From contig JAQJZZ010000017.1 in NCBI GenBank assembly GCA_030077755.1, positions 1,798,001 to 1,862,000 on the forward strand: 64,000 bases of DNA, written 5' to 3'. A program made the position numbers and the translations under genes. This stretch comes from Filosporella fistucella (Eukaryota; Ascomycota; Leotiomycetes; Helotiales). Under the pieces are notes generated by a model that was given only the letters and a program-made list of their open reading frames with translations, made no database searches and had not been told where the DNA came from. Below are positions 51,273-62,995 of the stretch, one piece after another. The stretch's first letter is position 1, and every line of letters starts with the position of its first letter.

Positions 51273-52166
51273 ATAAGAGGGTGCGAGGGATTATTAAATT
51301 AAATCGGGTTTGAAGTAATTAAAGTAATTGAGGGGATTGAATCAATTAATTAAGATGAAGGTCTTATAGAGTAAAGTAAGCATGCGAGATAACTTGTAAA
51401 TGTGTAGAAATAAACTATTAAGTAAAGTTTGAGTCCTTGAAGTTTTATCAATTCTAGCAATATTATATCAAATTAGCCAAATTGTCGCAAACTCGTGTTC
51501 GGAGCCGACACTGCATACTGTACCTGAATTTACTACAATATTGCCCAAATTTTGCTGCATTGGCCAATAGAAAGAAAAAAACTGGTGGAATGATAGAGGT
51601 AGCAGATCGGCTGTTTCGAGACAATGCCAACTGCCCTTGCCTGGTATTCCTAGAACATTTGGCCAGACCTTTTTATGTTCGCTTTTCTGTTTCTTCGCGA
51701 TAAATAAATACCGGCTTTACCCCGCATCAAGTATTACTTGCCTACCTAACAAAGTTGATGAATCGAAGCTACCTGACTACTGTACGTGAAGGCATCATGC
51801 AATGCACCCAATTGGCGCGCCAAATGGACATTTTTCTCCTTCCCAACTTGGGATAGGCAAGTCCAACCCAAATCCAACTCAAATTCTGTTCCCTCCCACT
51901 TCCCAACCTGTCTGAATCTGAACATCCCAGACCAGAGGATTTCCAAAGGCTGTTCGATGTCATGAACAGCGGACGTGCAGATCTCGGGTCGACAACGCGA
52001 GTAGAATTTCTCCGGTGTGACGTTTCTTTCTGGTTGCTCCCTTAGTACGAGGCATGGGCAGTTCAATCCCATGGCATTGCCGGAAGCGGTGGTAGCAAAT
52101 TATATATAGAGACCACTTCTCTTAGAATTCCTGTTCGACACCTTCTACTTTCCTCATGCATAGATC
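51273..52166. other. Intergenic region and promoter of the DUF5695-type gene
   Basis: AT-leaning at 51,280-51,480, normal afterwards. No supported gene; open stretches at 51,482-51,703 (plus) and 51,746-52,072 (minus) lack domains. Confidence 0.4.
52100..52109 (+). promoter_or_regulatory. TATA box of the DUF5695-type gene
   Basis: TTATATATAG lies 58-67 bp upstream of the ATG at 52,167, a usual distance for a fungal gene, in balanced sequence. Confidence 0.5.
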
Positions 52167-54896
52167 ATGATACTTTTAATAAACTTTGTAGCCTTTTTAT
52201 GGCTATGTGTGCAACGGACTTTAGGTCAAGATGATTTGAGATTAACAGACGGGTACATATCTTTCAGTACCGACGATTTCAATGTCAAGCTCGTCAACTC
52301 CTCACAAACATTGGCATCTCTGTCGCCGATTGCCGGTACAGGATTCGATTTCTCACCCTTCGACCTCCTTTCAAAGCGTGCAGCGAATGGAAATTATCAC
52401 TTGGGGGACATCACAATACGATATAGGACTGTCGGTACAGAAGACTGGACCGATCTCAACTCAGCAACCGCACGCGTTCCGGTCTTACCTCGCAGTCCCA
52501 TTGACCACACTAGCGGCATAGTTGCAACTTCAAATCTTTCTCCAACCATCTCGGGAAACTCGCATCTTGAAATCGTTCGGAGTTGGGGCAAAGATGGTGG
52601 TGACTTGACGCTCTCTTTCACTTCCCGAAACACAGGAAACTCATCAATAGAGATTGGAGGCCTTGGCTTTCCCATCGAATTCAACAGCATTTTCACAACC
52701 AGAGCCCCAGAAGAAACCCAATCGAAATGTTCTCTGACTGATCCGAACATTGGTCTTGCTGGGGGGTATCTTCAAGTGACACCATTAGAAGGAGCTGGCG
52801 CTTCGCTGGTTGTCACGCCTCTAGAAAACACAACATTTGAAGGCTGGAGATTTCTTACTGAAAATACGGGTACTGAGTTGGGATATCAAAGTCAGACTTT
52901 CGAGGGATTTTATGCTTGGGAAGTTCATACTTTAGGATATGCCGAGAGGGAATGGAACAAAACCGTACCCTGGAACCCACCCACTTCAAGAACTCTTGTT
53001 TCTGGGGAGAGCATGACATATGGGTTGCGGTTTTCACTCTCACCAGATATCAGGGGTATCGGAAGTACAGTCAAGAGAACCAATACTCCATTGGCCGTTG
53101 GAGTTCCTGGATACATCGTACATGCAAACTCGACTGCCCAGCTGCACCTGTTCTATAATTCTACCGTCTCGTCGATTTCATCCGATCCTGTCAATGCATT
53201 CACCTTTCAGCCTATAAATTCTGGATATTCACTCACACCAGCTTCGTCAGCGTGGGGACGAGTGAGAGTAGATATCTCCTACCAAAATGGAGCTAAGCAA
53301 TCAGTTTCCTATTTCATCACAAATTCAGGACCTCAACAACTCGCCGATCTTGGCAATTTTCTTTTCACTTCTCAATACTACACCGATAAATCTGATCCCT
53401 TCCATCGAGCCCCTTCCGTTATCTCATATGACCGTTCAGTCAATGACTACGTCCTCCAAGACCCCCGTGTCTGGATTGCTGGTCTCAGCGATGAAGGAGG
53501 AGCTGGCTCCTGGCTCGCAGCAGCAATGAAACAAACCGCTCAACCTTCTGCTCCCGAGGTTTCCAAGTTAGAAGACTTCATTCACCAAACCGTTCGGGGT
53601 GATCTCCAACCGCCCAACAGTTCCGCCGTTCGAAAAAGCGTCTTCTACTACCAGCCTGGCGCAGTCGATTATGAATACGATCCCAACATTGACTGGAGTG
53701 GCTGGGCAAGCTGGGATATCACAAAAGCCTTCGCAGTCGACCGAGCATATGACTATGTCCATGTCAGCGCTGCATACTGGTCACTCTACAGGGTGGCCCG
53801 CTTTTATCCTGATATTGTGCATCAAGCTACATGGGATTGGTATCTTTTGCAAGCATACAATACCGTCATGTTTGCAATGAGTAATTCCACAGATGGCAAC
53901 CCGAATACATTTTACAGCGAGCTAGGTCTCATGGGAGAAACCGTGTGGGGATATCTGCTGGGCGATCTACAAAGTGAGAATTTCACACAAGAAGCCGGTA
54001 TCCTGTCGTCTCGTATGCAGCAAAGGGCTGAAGGATGGGCAGGGCAAACTGTACCATATGGCAGTGAAATGCTATGGGATTCCACGGGACAAGAGGGCGT
54101 CTATTATTGGACTAATTACTTCAATCTCACTGAAGCAGCTACTAAAACGATTGACAGTATCCTTGGCTATATGCCTACAGTAAGTCACTGGGGCTGGAAT
54201 GGGAACGCGAGACGCTATTGGGATTTCTTGTACGGTGGCAAATTGGAGAGGATCGAAAGACAGATCCATCATTATGGGTCTGGACTGAATTCATTGCCTT
54301 TGCTAAGGCACTTCATGCAAGAACCAAAGGATATATATACGTTGAGAGTGGGATATGGAGGAAACTCGGGACCAATGTCGAATATAGACCAAGAAGGTTT
54401 CGCAGCTGCGGCATTCCATTCCTGGCCTAATACTATGGCTTGGGATGCTTACTCTGGAGACTATGGGCCCAATTTTCTAGGTCATGTGCTTGGTGCCGGG
54501 ACATATGTGGTTGAAGATCCAGAGTTAGGTCTTGTTGCATTTGGAGGCAGCTTGCAGAATTCTGAGGATCATATTGTCGTTGTACCAGAAGATACTGTCA
54601 GAAGGAGAGTATACTTGGCAATGTTTGGAACAAGTGTCGCTGTGGAAGCTGGAAACATTGAGATGTTGACGTACTCGGAGAAGAATGCAACAATAGAAGT
54701 GAAGATCGCATCCGGCATTGCGGACATACCTTCAATGGCAAAGGCTTCGAGTACTTTACTGAAGCTGGAAAAGATGGCGCAAGCAGGTGTAGCAGGAAAC
54801 CCTATGGCAAAGGACCCAGGGTTGATCTTTGAGAGAGATGGCTGGATGATTGATTTGAGCAGCGGTTCTGCTACTGTAAATATCGTATTTGAGTGA
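52167..54896 (+). CDS. Secreted DUF5695-type protein (carbohydrate-related, unproven)
   Basis: Single exon of 909 residues with no lesion. A signal peptide is clear: hydrophobic residues 2-15 and a likely cut after LG at about residue 20. The mature start (DDLRLTDGYISFSTDDFNVK) and the whole length match the family I know as DUF5695, large secreted proteins of fungi and bacteria whose activity is not established. The first half (to about residue 400) reads as beta-sandwich. The second half has Trp/Tyr-rich helical repeats (NIDWSGWASWDITKAFAVDR, AAYWSLYRVARFYPD, WGWNGNARRYWDFLYGG) that resemble an alpha/alpha toroid of glycoside hydrolases or lyases. About ten N-glycosylation sequons occur. 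I infer a role in sugar polymer handling outside the cell; catalytic residues cannot be named. A TATA box lies 58-67 bp upstream. Confidence 0.8.
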   Translation: MILLINFVAFLWLCVQRTLGQDDLRLTDGYISFSTDDFNVKLVNSSQTLASLSPIAGTGFDFSPFDLLSKRAANGNYHLGDITIRYRTVGTEDWTDLNSATARVPVLPRSPIDHTSGIVATSNLSPTISGNSHLEIVRSWGKDGGDLTLSFTSRNTGNSSIEIGGLGFPIEFNSIFTTRAPEETQSKCSLTDPNIGLAGGYLQVTPLEGAGASLVVTPLENTTFEGWRFLTENTGTELGYQSQTFEGFYAWEVHTLGYAEREWNKTVPWNPPTSRTLVSGESMTYGLRFSLSPDIRGIGSTVKRTNTPLAVGVPGYIVHANSTAQLHLFYNSTVSSISSDPVNAFTFQPINSGYSLTPASSAWGRVRVDISYQNGAKQSVSYFITNSGPQQLADLGNFLFTSQYYTDKSDPFHRAPSVISYDRSVNDYVLQDPRVWIAGLSDEGGAGSWLAAAMKQTAQPSAPEVSKLEDFIHQTVRGDLQPPNSSAVRKSVFYYQPGAVDYEYDPNIDWSGWASWDITKAFAVDRAYDYVHVSAAYWSLYRVARFYPDIVHQATWDWYLLQAYNTVMFAMSNSTDGNPNTFYSELGLMGETVWGYLLGDLQSENFTQEAGILSSRMQQRAEGWAGQTVPYGSEMLWDSTGQEGVYYWTNYFNLTEAATKTIDSILGYMPTVSHWGWNGNARRYWDFLYGGKLERIERQIHHYGSGLNSLPLLRHFMQEPKDIYTLRVGYGGNSGPMSNIDQEGFAAAAFHSWPNTMAWDAYSGDYGPNFLGHVLGAGTYVVEDPELGLVAFGGSLQNSEDHIVVVPEDTVRRRVYLAMFGTSVAVEAGNIEMLTYSEKNATIEVKIASGIADIPSMAKASSTLLKLEKMAQAGVAGNPMAKDPGLIFERDGWMIDLSSGSATVNIVFE

Positions 54897-56126
54897 GCAC
54901 TCGAGGTATATCAGATCTAGGAGCATAAAGTGCAGCCTTTAAGGTCATAATTCTAAGCGTACATGTCCGGAACTTGTTTTACAGGTGCCACACGACGGCT
55001 ACTAAGGTGGTATGAAGAATCACTACTATTATCCGAGGTAGTCAATTCCAATTTTTTTAAGGGCACTTCTCGCTTAAAAGTAGTTAAGGAGGGAGTGAAT
55101 ATTGTTATCGGAAAGAAGAAAGTGCATCATTCCATTTCAAGTACACACGGATAATGTCTGTGTCGATATCTGAGTTGACATCGCACTCTAAGGCTGTAAC
55201 TGCTCGTTGGGTTGACTTGGGGGAATAATTTAATCAAAATCCAGAGCCACCTCCAGAATTGAGCCTCGCATGATAAAATCATGTTACATAAATACTCTCA
55301 CTCTCATAAAGGTATAAGCGCCTCTTTAGGATGTGACTCACGATTAGCCCCGCGCGAAGGGGAACCCAATTTTGCTGGAATCGAACAGCAGCTGCGAAAT
55401 GGTGTCAATGTTTGGTGTTAAGGACGTGGCCTCAACACGAAGACTACTTACTGATGACTTGCAGGCGAACCAATTGTATCCGATTTCTTAAATCTCAAAA
55501 ACCTCATTCTGAAGCGAAGGAAATAAGAAAACGATTCTCCAGTCTTTCTCGCAACAAGTCTCATATCATCCGCACTACCGGTGCCACGATAGGAATACTG
55601 GGAATGCCCTCATGTGGGTGCCATTCAAAGGATTGATCTCGAGTTACGATTGGTTCTCGCGACACAGACAATAGATCAGCGAGATTCATCATGACTGTAA
55701 TAAATTGAGTGGGTGTGTTTATGGTTGAAAAAAATACGCGTTCATTGTCAGTTTCTATAAACCCTATCCACAAAGGCAATCACCCAAACATTAGACCTGG
55801 CACTACCGTAAATATATAAGAAATGTTCCCCGGGGTTCTCCTACTACTCTTGAGTATTGAGCCTGAGGTCCCCTAGTTACAAGTGCTGTGCATTGTAGCA
55901 GTATACCCTCTGAATCGCGATGCTAGCGGCAAGAATTCTGAATGACAACTGCCCCCCCATCGAAATGCCGTTCCCATAATAGTAGAATTATTTATAGCCA
56001 TACATGGCATAACAAAGGCCCGGAAGGTTAGCAATATAATGAATGATATCGAGCGCTACCCAGGATACTGTTGTACCTAGCGCATTGTTACAATCGATGC
56101 GGTCCTGTATGTATTAGTGGAATTAA
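54897..56126. other. Intergenic region with possible coding relic on the minus strand
   Basis: No intact gene. On the minus strand, 55,561-55,779 reads like a protein piece (GFIETDNERVFFSTINTPTQ ... EWHPHEGIPSIPIV) without a recognised family. It may be a further remnant of the relic at 56,127-56,720. Confidence 0.3.
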
Positions 56127-56720
56127 TTAAAAGCGCTCATATAGAAAACTACTTGTCAAACTGTGTTTGGTAATGCGAATGACATCTGAAGTGAAGTCAT
56201 TCAAGAGGCTATTTACTTCAGCCTCAGTTGATGAGGGCCATTCTTCCTCAGGGCGTAGCTTCAAATCATTAATTTGAGACTTGATTATCTATATGAAACA
56301 TTAACTTTACTTTGGCTCTAAAGCAAATACTTATATAAGGTATACTTACTTTAACTGTTCCATATAAGGTAACATTTCTACTCCCTGGAGTAACAGACCC
56401 AATCCATCTCATACCTTTAGATGACAGTGGGTATAGAAGACCAGGGAAATTTGTAAGAGTTGCTCTTCCTTGAACAATTGATATAGAATTGCTAAACAAG
56501 TACGAAGGTAACGCATAACGAAAGCACTGTGGGATACTGTGTCTTGAACTTAAGTTAAGTAGCAGTTATGCTTTGGAATTTTCAAGAGCTAGTCTCCGGG
56601 CACACCAGAAGGTTTTAATAAGTAAATGTACCTTGAAAATTGAGAATTTCAATCGGCGTTTCCTTAGTCAACGCTGGTTCCCCCCCAAAGAGGACTTTGC
56701 ATATCATCTGCTATGCCGTT
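56127..56720 (-). pseudogene. Unrecognised gene relic with surviving splice sites
   Basis: Two coding pieces join cleanly: one ending at 56,350 (NFPGLLYPLSSKGMRWIGSV ... SRNVTLYGTVK) and one at 56,288-56,127 (IIKSQINDLKLRPEEEWPSS to a TAA stop). They are separated by a 61-nt intron with a perfect GTAAGT donor. Further 5', a possible first exon near 56,660-56,710 reads LFGGEPALTKETPIEILNFQ followed by GTACAT, but its phase (1) fits no acceptor in front of the next piece, where the frame is broken by a TAA. So this is a gene fragment or a gene with missing exons. I do not recognise the family. Confidence 0.4.
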
Positions 56721-58537
56721 GTTGTTGCAACATGAACCCCCCTTCCTCCGATTAAGTCTCTACTTTGTTGGTTTTCTTTTAGAATCTGCTGTATGTGAGC
56801 CCCGCCTACTAATGCATCGTGGACACGCCTGCTGCAAGTTGCATCTTTCTTCTGTTGGCTTGGCTTAGCCAACGGAGACGATTCTAAAAACTTGCGAGAA
56901 TTACATCTCGCTGATAAGTGCTATCATAACTCTTAGGGGTTTATCGACATATGGCCTTGAAGCACAGTATCTACCTAGGCACGCTAATCGGTCACAGCTT
57001 GACAGGAGCACCAACAGACTGCGAGTCAGTTCGCATTAAAGAGATATGGAATCTAAAGCCAAGCGAGCACCTGCTTCGTCCCGTTCGCTCGCACCAATAT
57101 TATTTCCAGCCTTTGTGCTCAACTTCAATGGACAAAAATTTTCTCCGACCATGGCTTGCTGCAATGTGACCCTTCCTTATTCTCTTTATCACAGCCCGGC
57201 TGTGACGTGCAGCAAAACCTCCTGCGGGAACGCTATTTGAGACGATTTCCACGCCCATTCTCAGACGTGCTTCGTCCATGGAGCCCCAAGTTCCGGTAAG
57301 AAGTGGGACAATTGAACATTTTTCTGGATCCTCGCCGTGTTGGAGCTGATTTATTGACATATGTGCCCAGCCAACCGGATTGGAAGATGGGATTGGTTTT
57401 TGGGGTTGAGGTATATATTCGTACTTGCAATTTTACAGTAAGATACTGTACATCGCAGAACCGGCCACTTCAAAGCCGATGGAGCAAAGGTACCTCCAGC
57501 ACGACACACAACCCACTGGTCCCCACAATGAAAAACCTTCCCCAACAACACGTTCTCTCTCGACCAAGCCACCCCCTTCCATGCCCTCGCAACTTCAAGG
57601 CCAGCAGACAGTAACTTCCACCAAATCGTCTGATTGTGTGTGCCCTGTGTGGGCCGAGTGACCACTGTGTGCTCCTTAAAGTGGTGATATTGATTCGAAG
57701 TGAACGAAAATCTGCATATTAATAGTGATGCAAGAAAATGCTCGACCAGGATGTTAACGCTGGTTCGGAGAGTTGGGCCCATTATCGTGGTTGTGGCACT
57801 ATCACCACAGTGGTCTTGGCTTGAGATCCCATTCACCAATGGCCTGAAATAGCTCATGGGATTTTGTGGGCTAGTAGATGTTTTGTTGGTTGACCCTATA
57901 CTATCTGTGTTTCAATATCTGGTGGTATTGTTCGTCGTCATCCTCAGCGATCCGGGCAGACCACAACCACTCAGGCAGGCAACATATATTCTATATGCTG
58001 AAGGGAGTGGTAAGCACGATAATGCTCTTGTGTGCGATGCAAATGGGTGTCAATTATCAGATTAGCTATGTACACAATAGATCTAGTGGCTTGTTCGCAG
58101 TGAGGTTCATAGGAATGGCAGGGCAGCTTAATTGCACCTGGTCAGCGGTTTGTTAGTCAAGCGGGGTCAGGTTGGTTTGTCCTCTTACTATATCATTGCG
58201 AACCAGCTTAGCCTTGGCTGTAATAACATCTGTATCGATATCAAAGACCTTGTCCACTTGCCTATTAGAGGTACAAATTCATCTACTCGTCATCCCGGCA
58301 CACAATTCAGAATTGCGTAGTCGAAACAACTTCTTGACCAAATATCGACTCTACCTTGTCCAATTTTGCGTACGACCGCGCCTCTTGCGTGAATCCTGTA
58401 ACAAAGTAAATCTTTAACAGATATTCCACAAGATAGTAAGGACCCCGAAATCCTATAAACTTTCTGAAATCGCTATCTGGACGCTTCCGGCCCAAGTTCG
58501 TGGTTATAGTTGCTACCTGTCTGATATCTATCGAGCG
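56721..58537. other. Intergenic region, no supported gene
   Basis: The longest open stretch (57,351-57,857, minus, 168 codons) overlaps several others on the opposite strand. It shows neither a domain nor a coding pattern. Nothing else is recognised. Confidence 0.5.
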
Positions 58538-61500
58538 TTAGGACCAAGCCTGTACATACATTAGAGGAGACTCACTGTGAAGAGGACTGGGGTTATCAAG
58601 GTATATCTCTTGAGATCTCAAATTTGGACCGTCCACAACACTAAACCCATTCTCGTACTTCCACAAATCTGCACACGCATAATTTGCATTGGAGGTAAAA
58701 ATACGATCTTCGAGTGTGAGGGAGTCATCAGGTGCTATGAGCTTTGACATATGAATTGAGATGTGGAGCCCTTGTGGTTCACATACAAGCGACCTTCCCT
58801 TCGGAAAAATCAGTTGACCCATGTGCAGAGAATGATCAATAAGATCCAGAGCGCGTGTAACGCGGTTTTGGGGGTAGTGAACCCCTTCTATGAAAACCTC
58901 GGGGTTCTCAATTATCCAAGATATCGGAGCCAAGAGCTCTTTGATTGCATACGACGGCGCCGGGGTGGACATCCGAGAAATACCTACTGTCACAGCCCCT
59001 TTTACTTTAGCAGCAACACTGTCCATAGGTTGGAGAACAAGGATATTCGGAAGGCCTGCTCGGATTGTTCGAAATATGTACTCAGAAGAACCGAACTGCC
59101 CTGTGACTAGGACCGTCTAGCTTTAGTTAGCAGTTGGCAGCGGCTTGGTTGAATCCGCACAGCTTACCTTCGGGCTGGCGCCTTTGGCCTCGCATGCTGC
59201 AATCTGCAACTTGATCAATTGCAGTATTTGAAGGGTAATCGGATCGAAACAAGATAAGATCTCATCATTAGTAAAGGTGAGGTAACCTTCCTCGATACCA
59301 GCTTCTGGAAAATCCGTTTCGATTCCGACATCAACAGACCATTTTTGACCGTTATTCCTAAAATCAGCCCTGATCCGGTCTTCGAAATCTCTCCAGCATT
59401 TCGCATAGACTCTGCCAGCAGTCTTAGATCCATCCGCGAGTCTCATCATACGAATCTTTCGCTTCAATATATCACAGAAATGCCGTGTGATTGCATTGGG
59501 TCTGGATTTATCAGCAATCAGTTATGTTCTCTGTATGGCAGAGTAGTTACTAACCCGCAAGCACCACCGGTGCCGTATGTAAATTGAGTCATTGTCAAGG
59601 GTTCAACCACAACTATTTGATGGGATATTAGATCGCAAGTGTGCTGCCCGCAAAAGACATTCAGAAGAATGTCATTCGCCTGCAGGTTCAGTAATCCGGT
59701 TCTATTACAATACGATGATGTCGCAACATTTTCCGTCACGAAAGTTACACATCCTTCCCCTGACACTTGGATATATCCAGCGCGAGCAATAGCTGATCGA
59801 AAACTGGCCTGCGCGGCCTCATCCCAATACTCTGGAATCGTGAAACAATACCGGATGTCACGTTCAACTTTTTCATAAAAATACCCCAATGTTTTCAGCA
59901 GCTGAGGCCGTATTGCGTTTCTTACCTTTAAAAGGTAGTCTGCTGTGACATCTAGAGCTGTCTTTCCAACAGGCAGAGGGGGAGGATCCAACCATTCTTC
60001 TTGTGTAGGGTCGAACATTAAATCGAGATGATTCTTGAACATCTCCACTTTCTGCACACTTTTTCTTGTGTGCCCATCTGGGCCTAAGCCTCCAGCTATA
60101 TCTGGGCCCCAACCGACAATTGTCCCATCGGCACCATAATAGAGGACGCTCGGGATCTACTTCACGTTAAGCTATATTCGCCTCTAGAGACCTGGAAGAC
60201 AGACAGATTGCCTGATTACATTACCAGCACCCGGCCATTCTGTGATAATGTCCTCTTTGTATTCTTCCAAGCCTACGACAGCAAAGGCAACAGATGTGAA
60301 CTCCAGGCCGAAGTCAACACCAATGCATAATTTACTTTCTCTTCCAGATTCCGAGGCAAGCCTTATATCTGAAGTGTAAGCACTACTTTTGGCGGCCGAA
60401 AGTGGAGAGATTGCTGACGCCAAAGGCGTCGGCAAGGCAAGTTGTCCGCTCGGATGAATTGGAACTTGAATTGATTCTTGTGTTGAAGGGCCAGAGGGAG
60501 GGATGAGTGAATCGTATTGATCAGATGAAACCTTGGTCTCCCGGTTTCTGGGCCGAATTTGATAGCCGCCGCCAGAAGTGCGGGTCAACACCCGTGGAGA
60601 AACGTTCACATCAATTGGACTATCAGACAGAGCTTGATTATAATTTTGGGTAAGTTGGGGTTGTTCTTGCTTTCCTCTCCTCTCCGGTGACGCACCATAG
60701 GGTTGGGGACGCGAGGGTTGAGGCACCAAGTGAAACGGCGATTTCTGCCTTTCAACAGGTTGGGAGACAACGGGAGTGGCGGCGACAAAAAAGTTGGGCT
60801 TATACTCGATAGTTCGAGGGCGGGTTGGCAGATTCTCAGCAAACAGCGACAGACATAATTCCATAGGTTGATTCGGGGCGAGGCTCTGGGCATTATGAGG
60901 GAGGAAACTCAAGCAGACTTCTGCTTCAGTCACGTCCCCTTTCTTGCTGTATATGTTTGATAAAAGAGCCATGCAATCATAGTACTGAGTACTTTTCTTA
61001 CCAAAAGCCTTACCACAAGCCCCAATCGCACGCTTGGAATGCGATATGGCAGTCTCATACTCACCATTTTCTAATGCTACCACTGCAAATGCCTGCAAGG
61101 CAACGAATAGAAGCGGAGCCATCTTTTTTCGAGACGCCACGATCGGTAAAAGGATACTCTCAGAGTCGTCCCATTTACCTTGAGCACCATACGCAAAGGC
61201 AAGAGTGACATTTGTGTTGACAAGCTTGTCTTCAGTCACTTCGTTGTCTTTCGAACGATCCACGATTTTCTTTAAGAATGCTTCGGCTTTCTCGTACTCT
61301 TTATCATCAAGGCTTTTTATTGCAAGTTCCTCGAATCGTTTCATCAGAGACATTTCAATATCAGAATCCGCATCTGATTCGTCAGATTGGGTTCGAGGAA
61401 CATCTGTCGAGGTTCCAGTTGTCGACGTACCGGTGGTCGATGGCTCCGCGTTGGAACGGGATTCTTCCTCGATAGTTGGTGGTGGGATCCAATTTCGAAT

Positions 61501-62339
61501 ATCGACAAGGCGTTCTTCGCTCAGAGGGTCTCCCAAGACGCTACCACCCCATACTGTTGACCTTGCTCGGTCTCCTACAATAGAACTGGCATTGGAGTGA
61601 AATGAATCAGCTGCTCGCACCAGCTCTTTCATATTGTGTGAAACCCGGGCATCTTCTTCGTCGAGCGTTACGGCTCCACGGACTTGCACAGCATATTCTA
61701 CCCTCCCAATTTGTGATTTGAGTTTGTTCAGCGTTTGTGCGACGGCTTCTTGTGAGGCATTGCCCTGCAGTGCTAGACAGCTAGACCGGCGTTAGCTGTT
61801 AAGTCGACGTGAAGACGGAGGGCATACACGTTGATAAGTTGCAGAGCACTCTGCATTGAGTTATTATGCCAACTGACTCTTCGCCTATATGCCAAAATGT
61901 CTTTCATATTCATATTCAGCTTTATCTGTTTCGCAGGCTTTCGCAGGAAACTCCTTCCAAGAAAGCCACCACTCTGGACCTCGTCCAATTTCTTTTCAAA
62001 CTTCTCCAAAGTAGTTCTGCAATCTCCTAAATTACTTTGAACACTCCCCCAAAGATTTCCATCACTGTGTGCCTGTGCAGAAACTATCATCGGATTTCGA
62101 AGCCATGCTTGAGAGATTGACTCCAGCACTCTTGTGAGGCCCGCAATCTCCTGCAAAAGATCGCCAACACTGGTGTCGACATTTCGGGTATCATCAACGA
62201 AGGAGTATATGGTGGAGGTCACCTGTGATGCTCTGTTAGAATCGAGAACGCTGGGGGAGTATGAGAGTGGTGGGGGTGTTACCCGTATACAGAGACCTGC
62301 AGCTCCTGCTGCAGATGCTGCAATTGAGAGGGGATCCAT
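58538..62339 (-). CDS. NLR-like protein with TPR region and Hsp70-type ATPase domain
   Basis: Six exons: 62,339-62,283, 62,222-61,830, 61,764-60,220, 60,156-59,555, 59,501-59,168, 59,116-58,538 (about 1,169 residues; all phases fit). Residues 1-190: MDPLSIAASAAGAAGLCIR and VTSTIYSFVDDTRNV, the N-terminal domain of fungal NLR/STAND proteins. About 215-290: acidic Ser/Thr linker. About 290-460: TPR-like helices (KAEAFLKKIVDRS, AFGKKSTQYYDCMALLSNIY). About 460-625: Pro/Ser-rich linker. From 629: Hsp70/actin fold, with phosphate-1 loop IGVDFGLEFTSVAF, the adenosine motif as TVLVTGQFGSSEYIF in exon 6, and an all-helix/strand end. The phosphate-2 loop is NVFCGQHTCDLIS (residues about 831-843) where DAGGGTVDLIS is usual, so ATP hydrolysis is doubtful. 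No lesions. The junction of exons 3 and 4 could also use GTCTGT at about 60,208. I infer a cytosolic sensor in immunity or incompatibility. Confidence 0.8.
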
Positions 62340-62995
62340 GGGATATACAGCACTCCATGTGGTGTATCAACATTATCTGAACGTTGATTCTCAGGATCCG
62401 GATTCGTTCATGGTGGGGGACGTTCGTAAGGATAAAGTAGATGTAGAGTACGTTTGACCCCTCGCATCATTTGGTGAGGCTGAGGCTGAGTCGTTCAAGT
62501 TGAGATGGGTCTAGAACATGATCATCTGCACGGGGTACAGTACCTTGGCAACCATCTGCTCTATACCAGGCAGTAACACCGTTGTTTGATTGACAAGAAA
62601 ATTCATCATTGCGTAGGTAAGAATAATGGCTATAGGCAGTGTGGTGCAGGAAACAAAAATATCGTGAGGAACAGTTCATTGAATTCCATTTGGAATAAAT
62701 ACCCACAAGGGTGGGAACTAAAACGCAGTGTTTAAGTAGGCTCTGTGCGCTATAACTGAAGCTTACCGGGCCTGTACCTACAAGGGCAAGTTTACAAGTG
62801 TCGCGCATGGGTATAAGGTGCCTACCTACAACTACACAGCACCTCAACATAATAACACGCTTATTGCGACGATCGGGTTATCATTGTATAATTAGAGCAT
62901 AGAAATTGCATACATAATCTCTTCGAGTATACCCTCGGTTCTTACTCATTTCCAGATACCTGTAAGATGTATTCATATCCAACAAGGGATTCATC
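62340..62995. other. Intergenic region between two minus-strand genes
   Basis: Promoter side of the NLR/Hsp70-like gene and 3' side of the beta-lactamase-like gene. The minus-strand open stretch ending at 62,467 (possible ATG at 62,808, 113 codons, several Cys, no signal peptide) is too weak to call. Confidence 0.4.

Noticed and set aside
57351..57857. Minus-strand open frame of 168 codons
   Set aside because: Overlaps other frames on the opposite strand, no domain, no coding-like composition, no splice partners.
62467..62850. Small Cys-containing minus-strand frame, possible effector-like protein
   Set aside because: No signal peptide from any start, several equally possible frames, no splice support.
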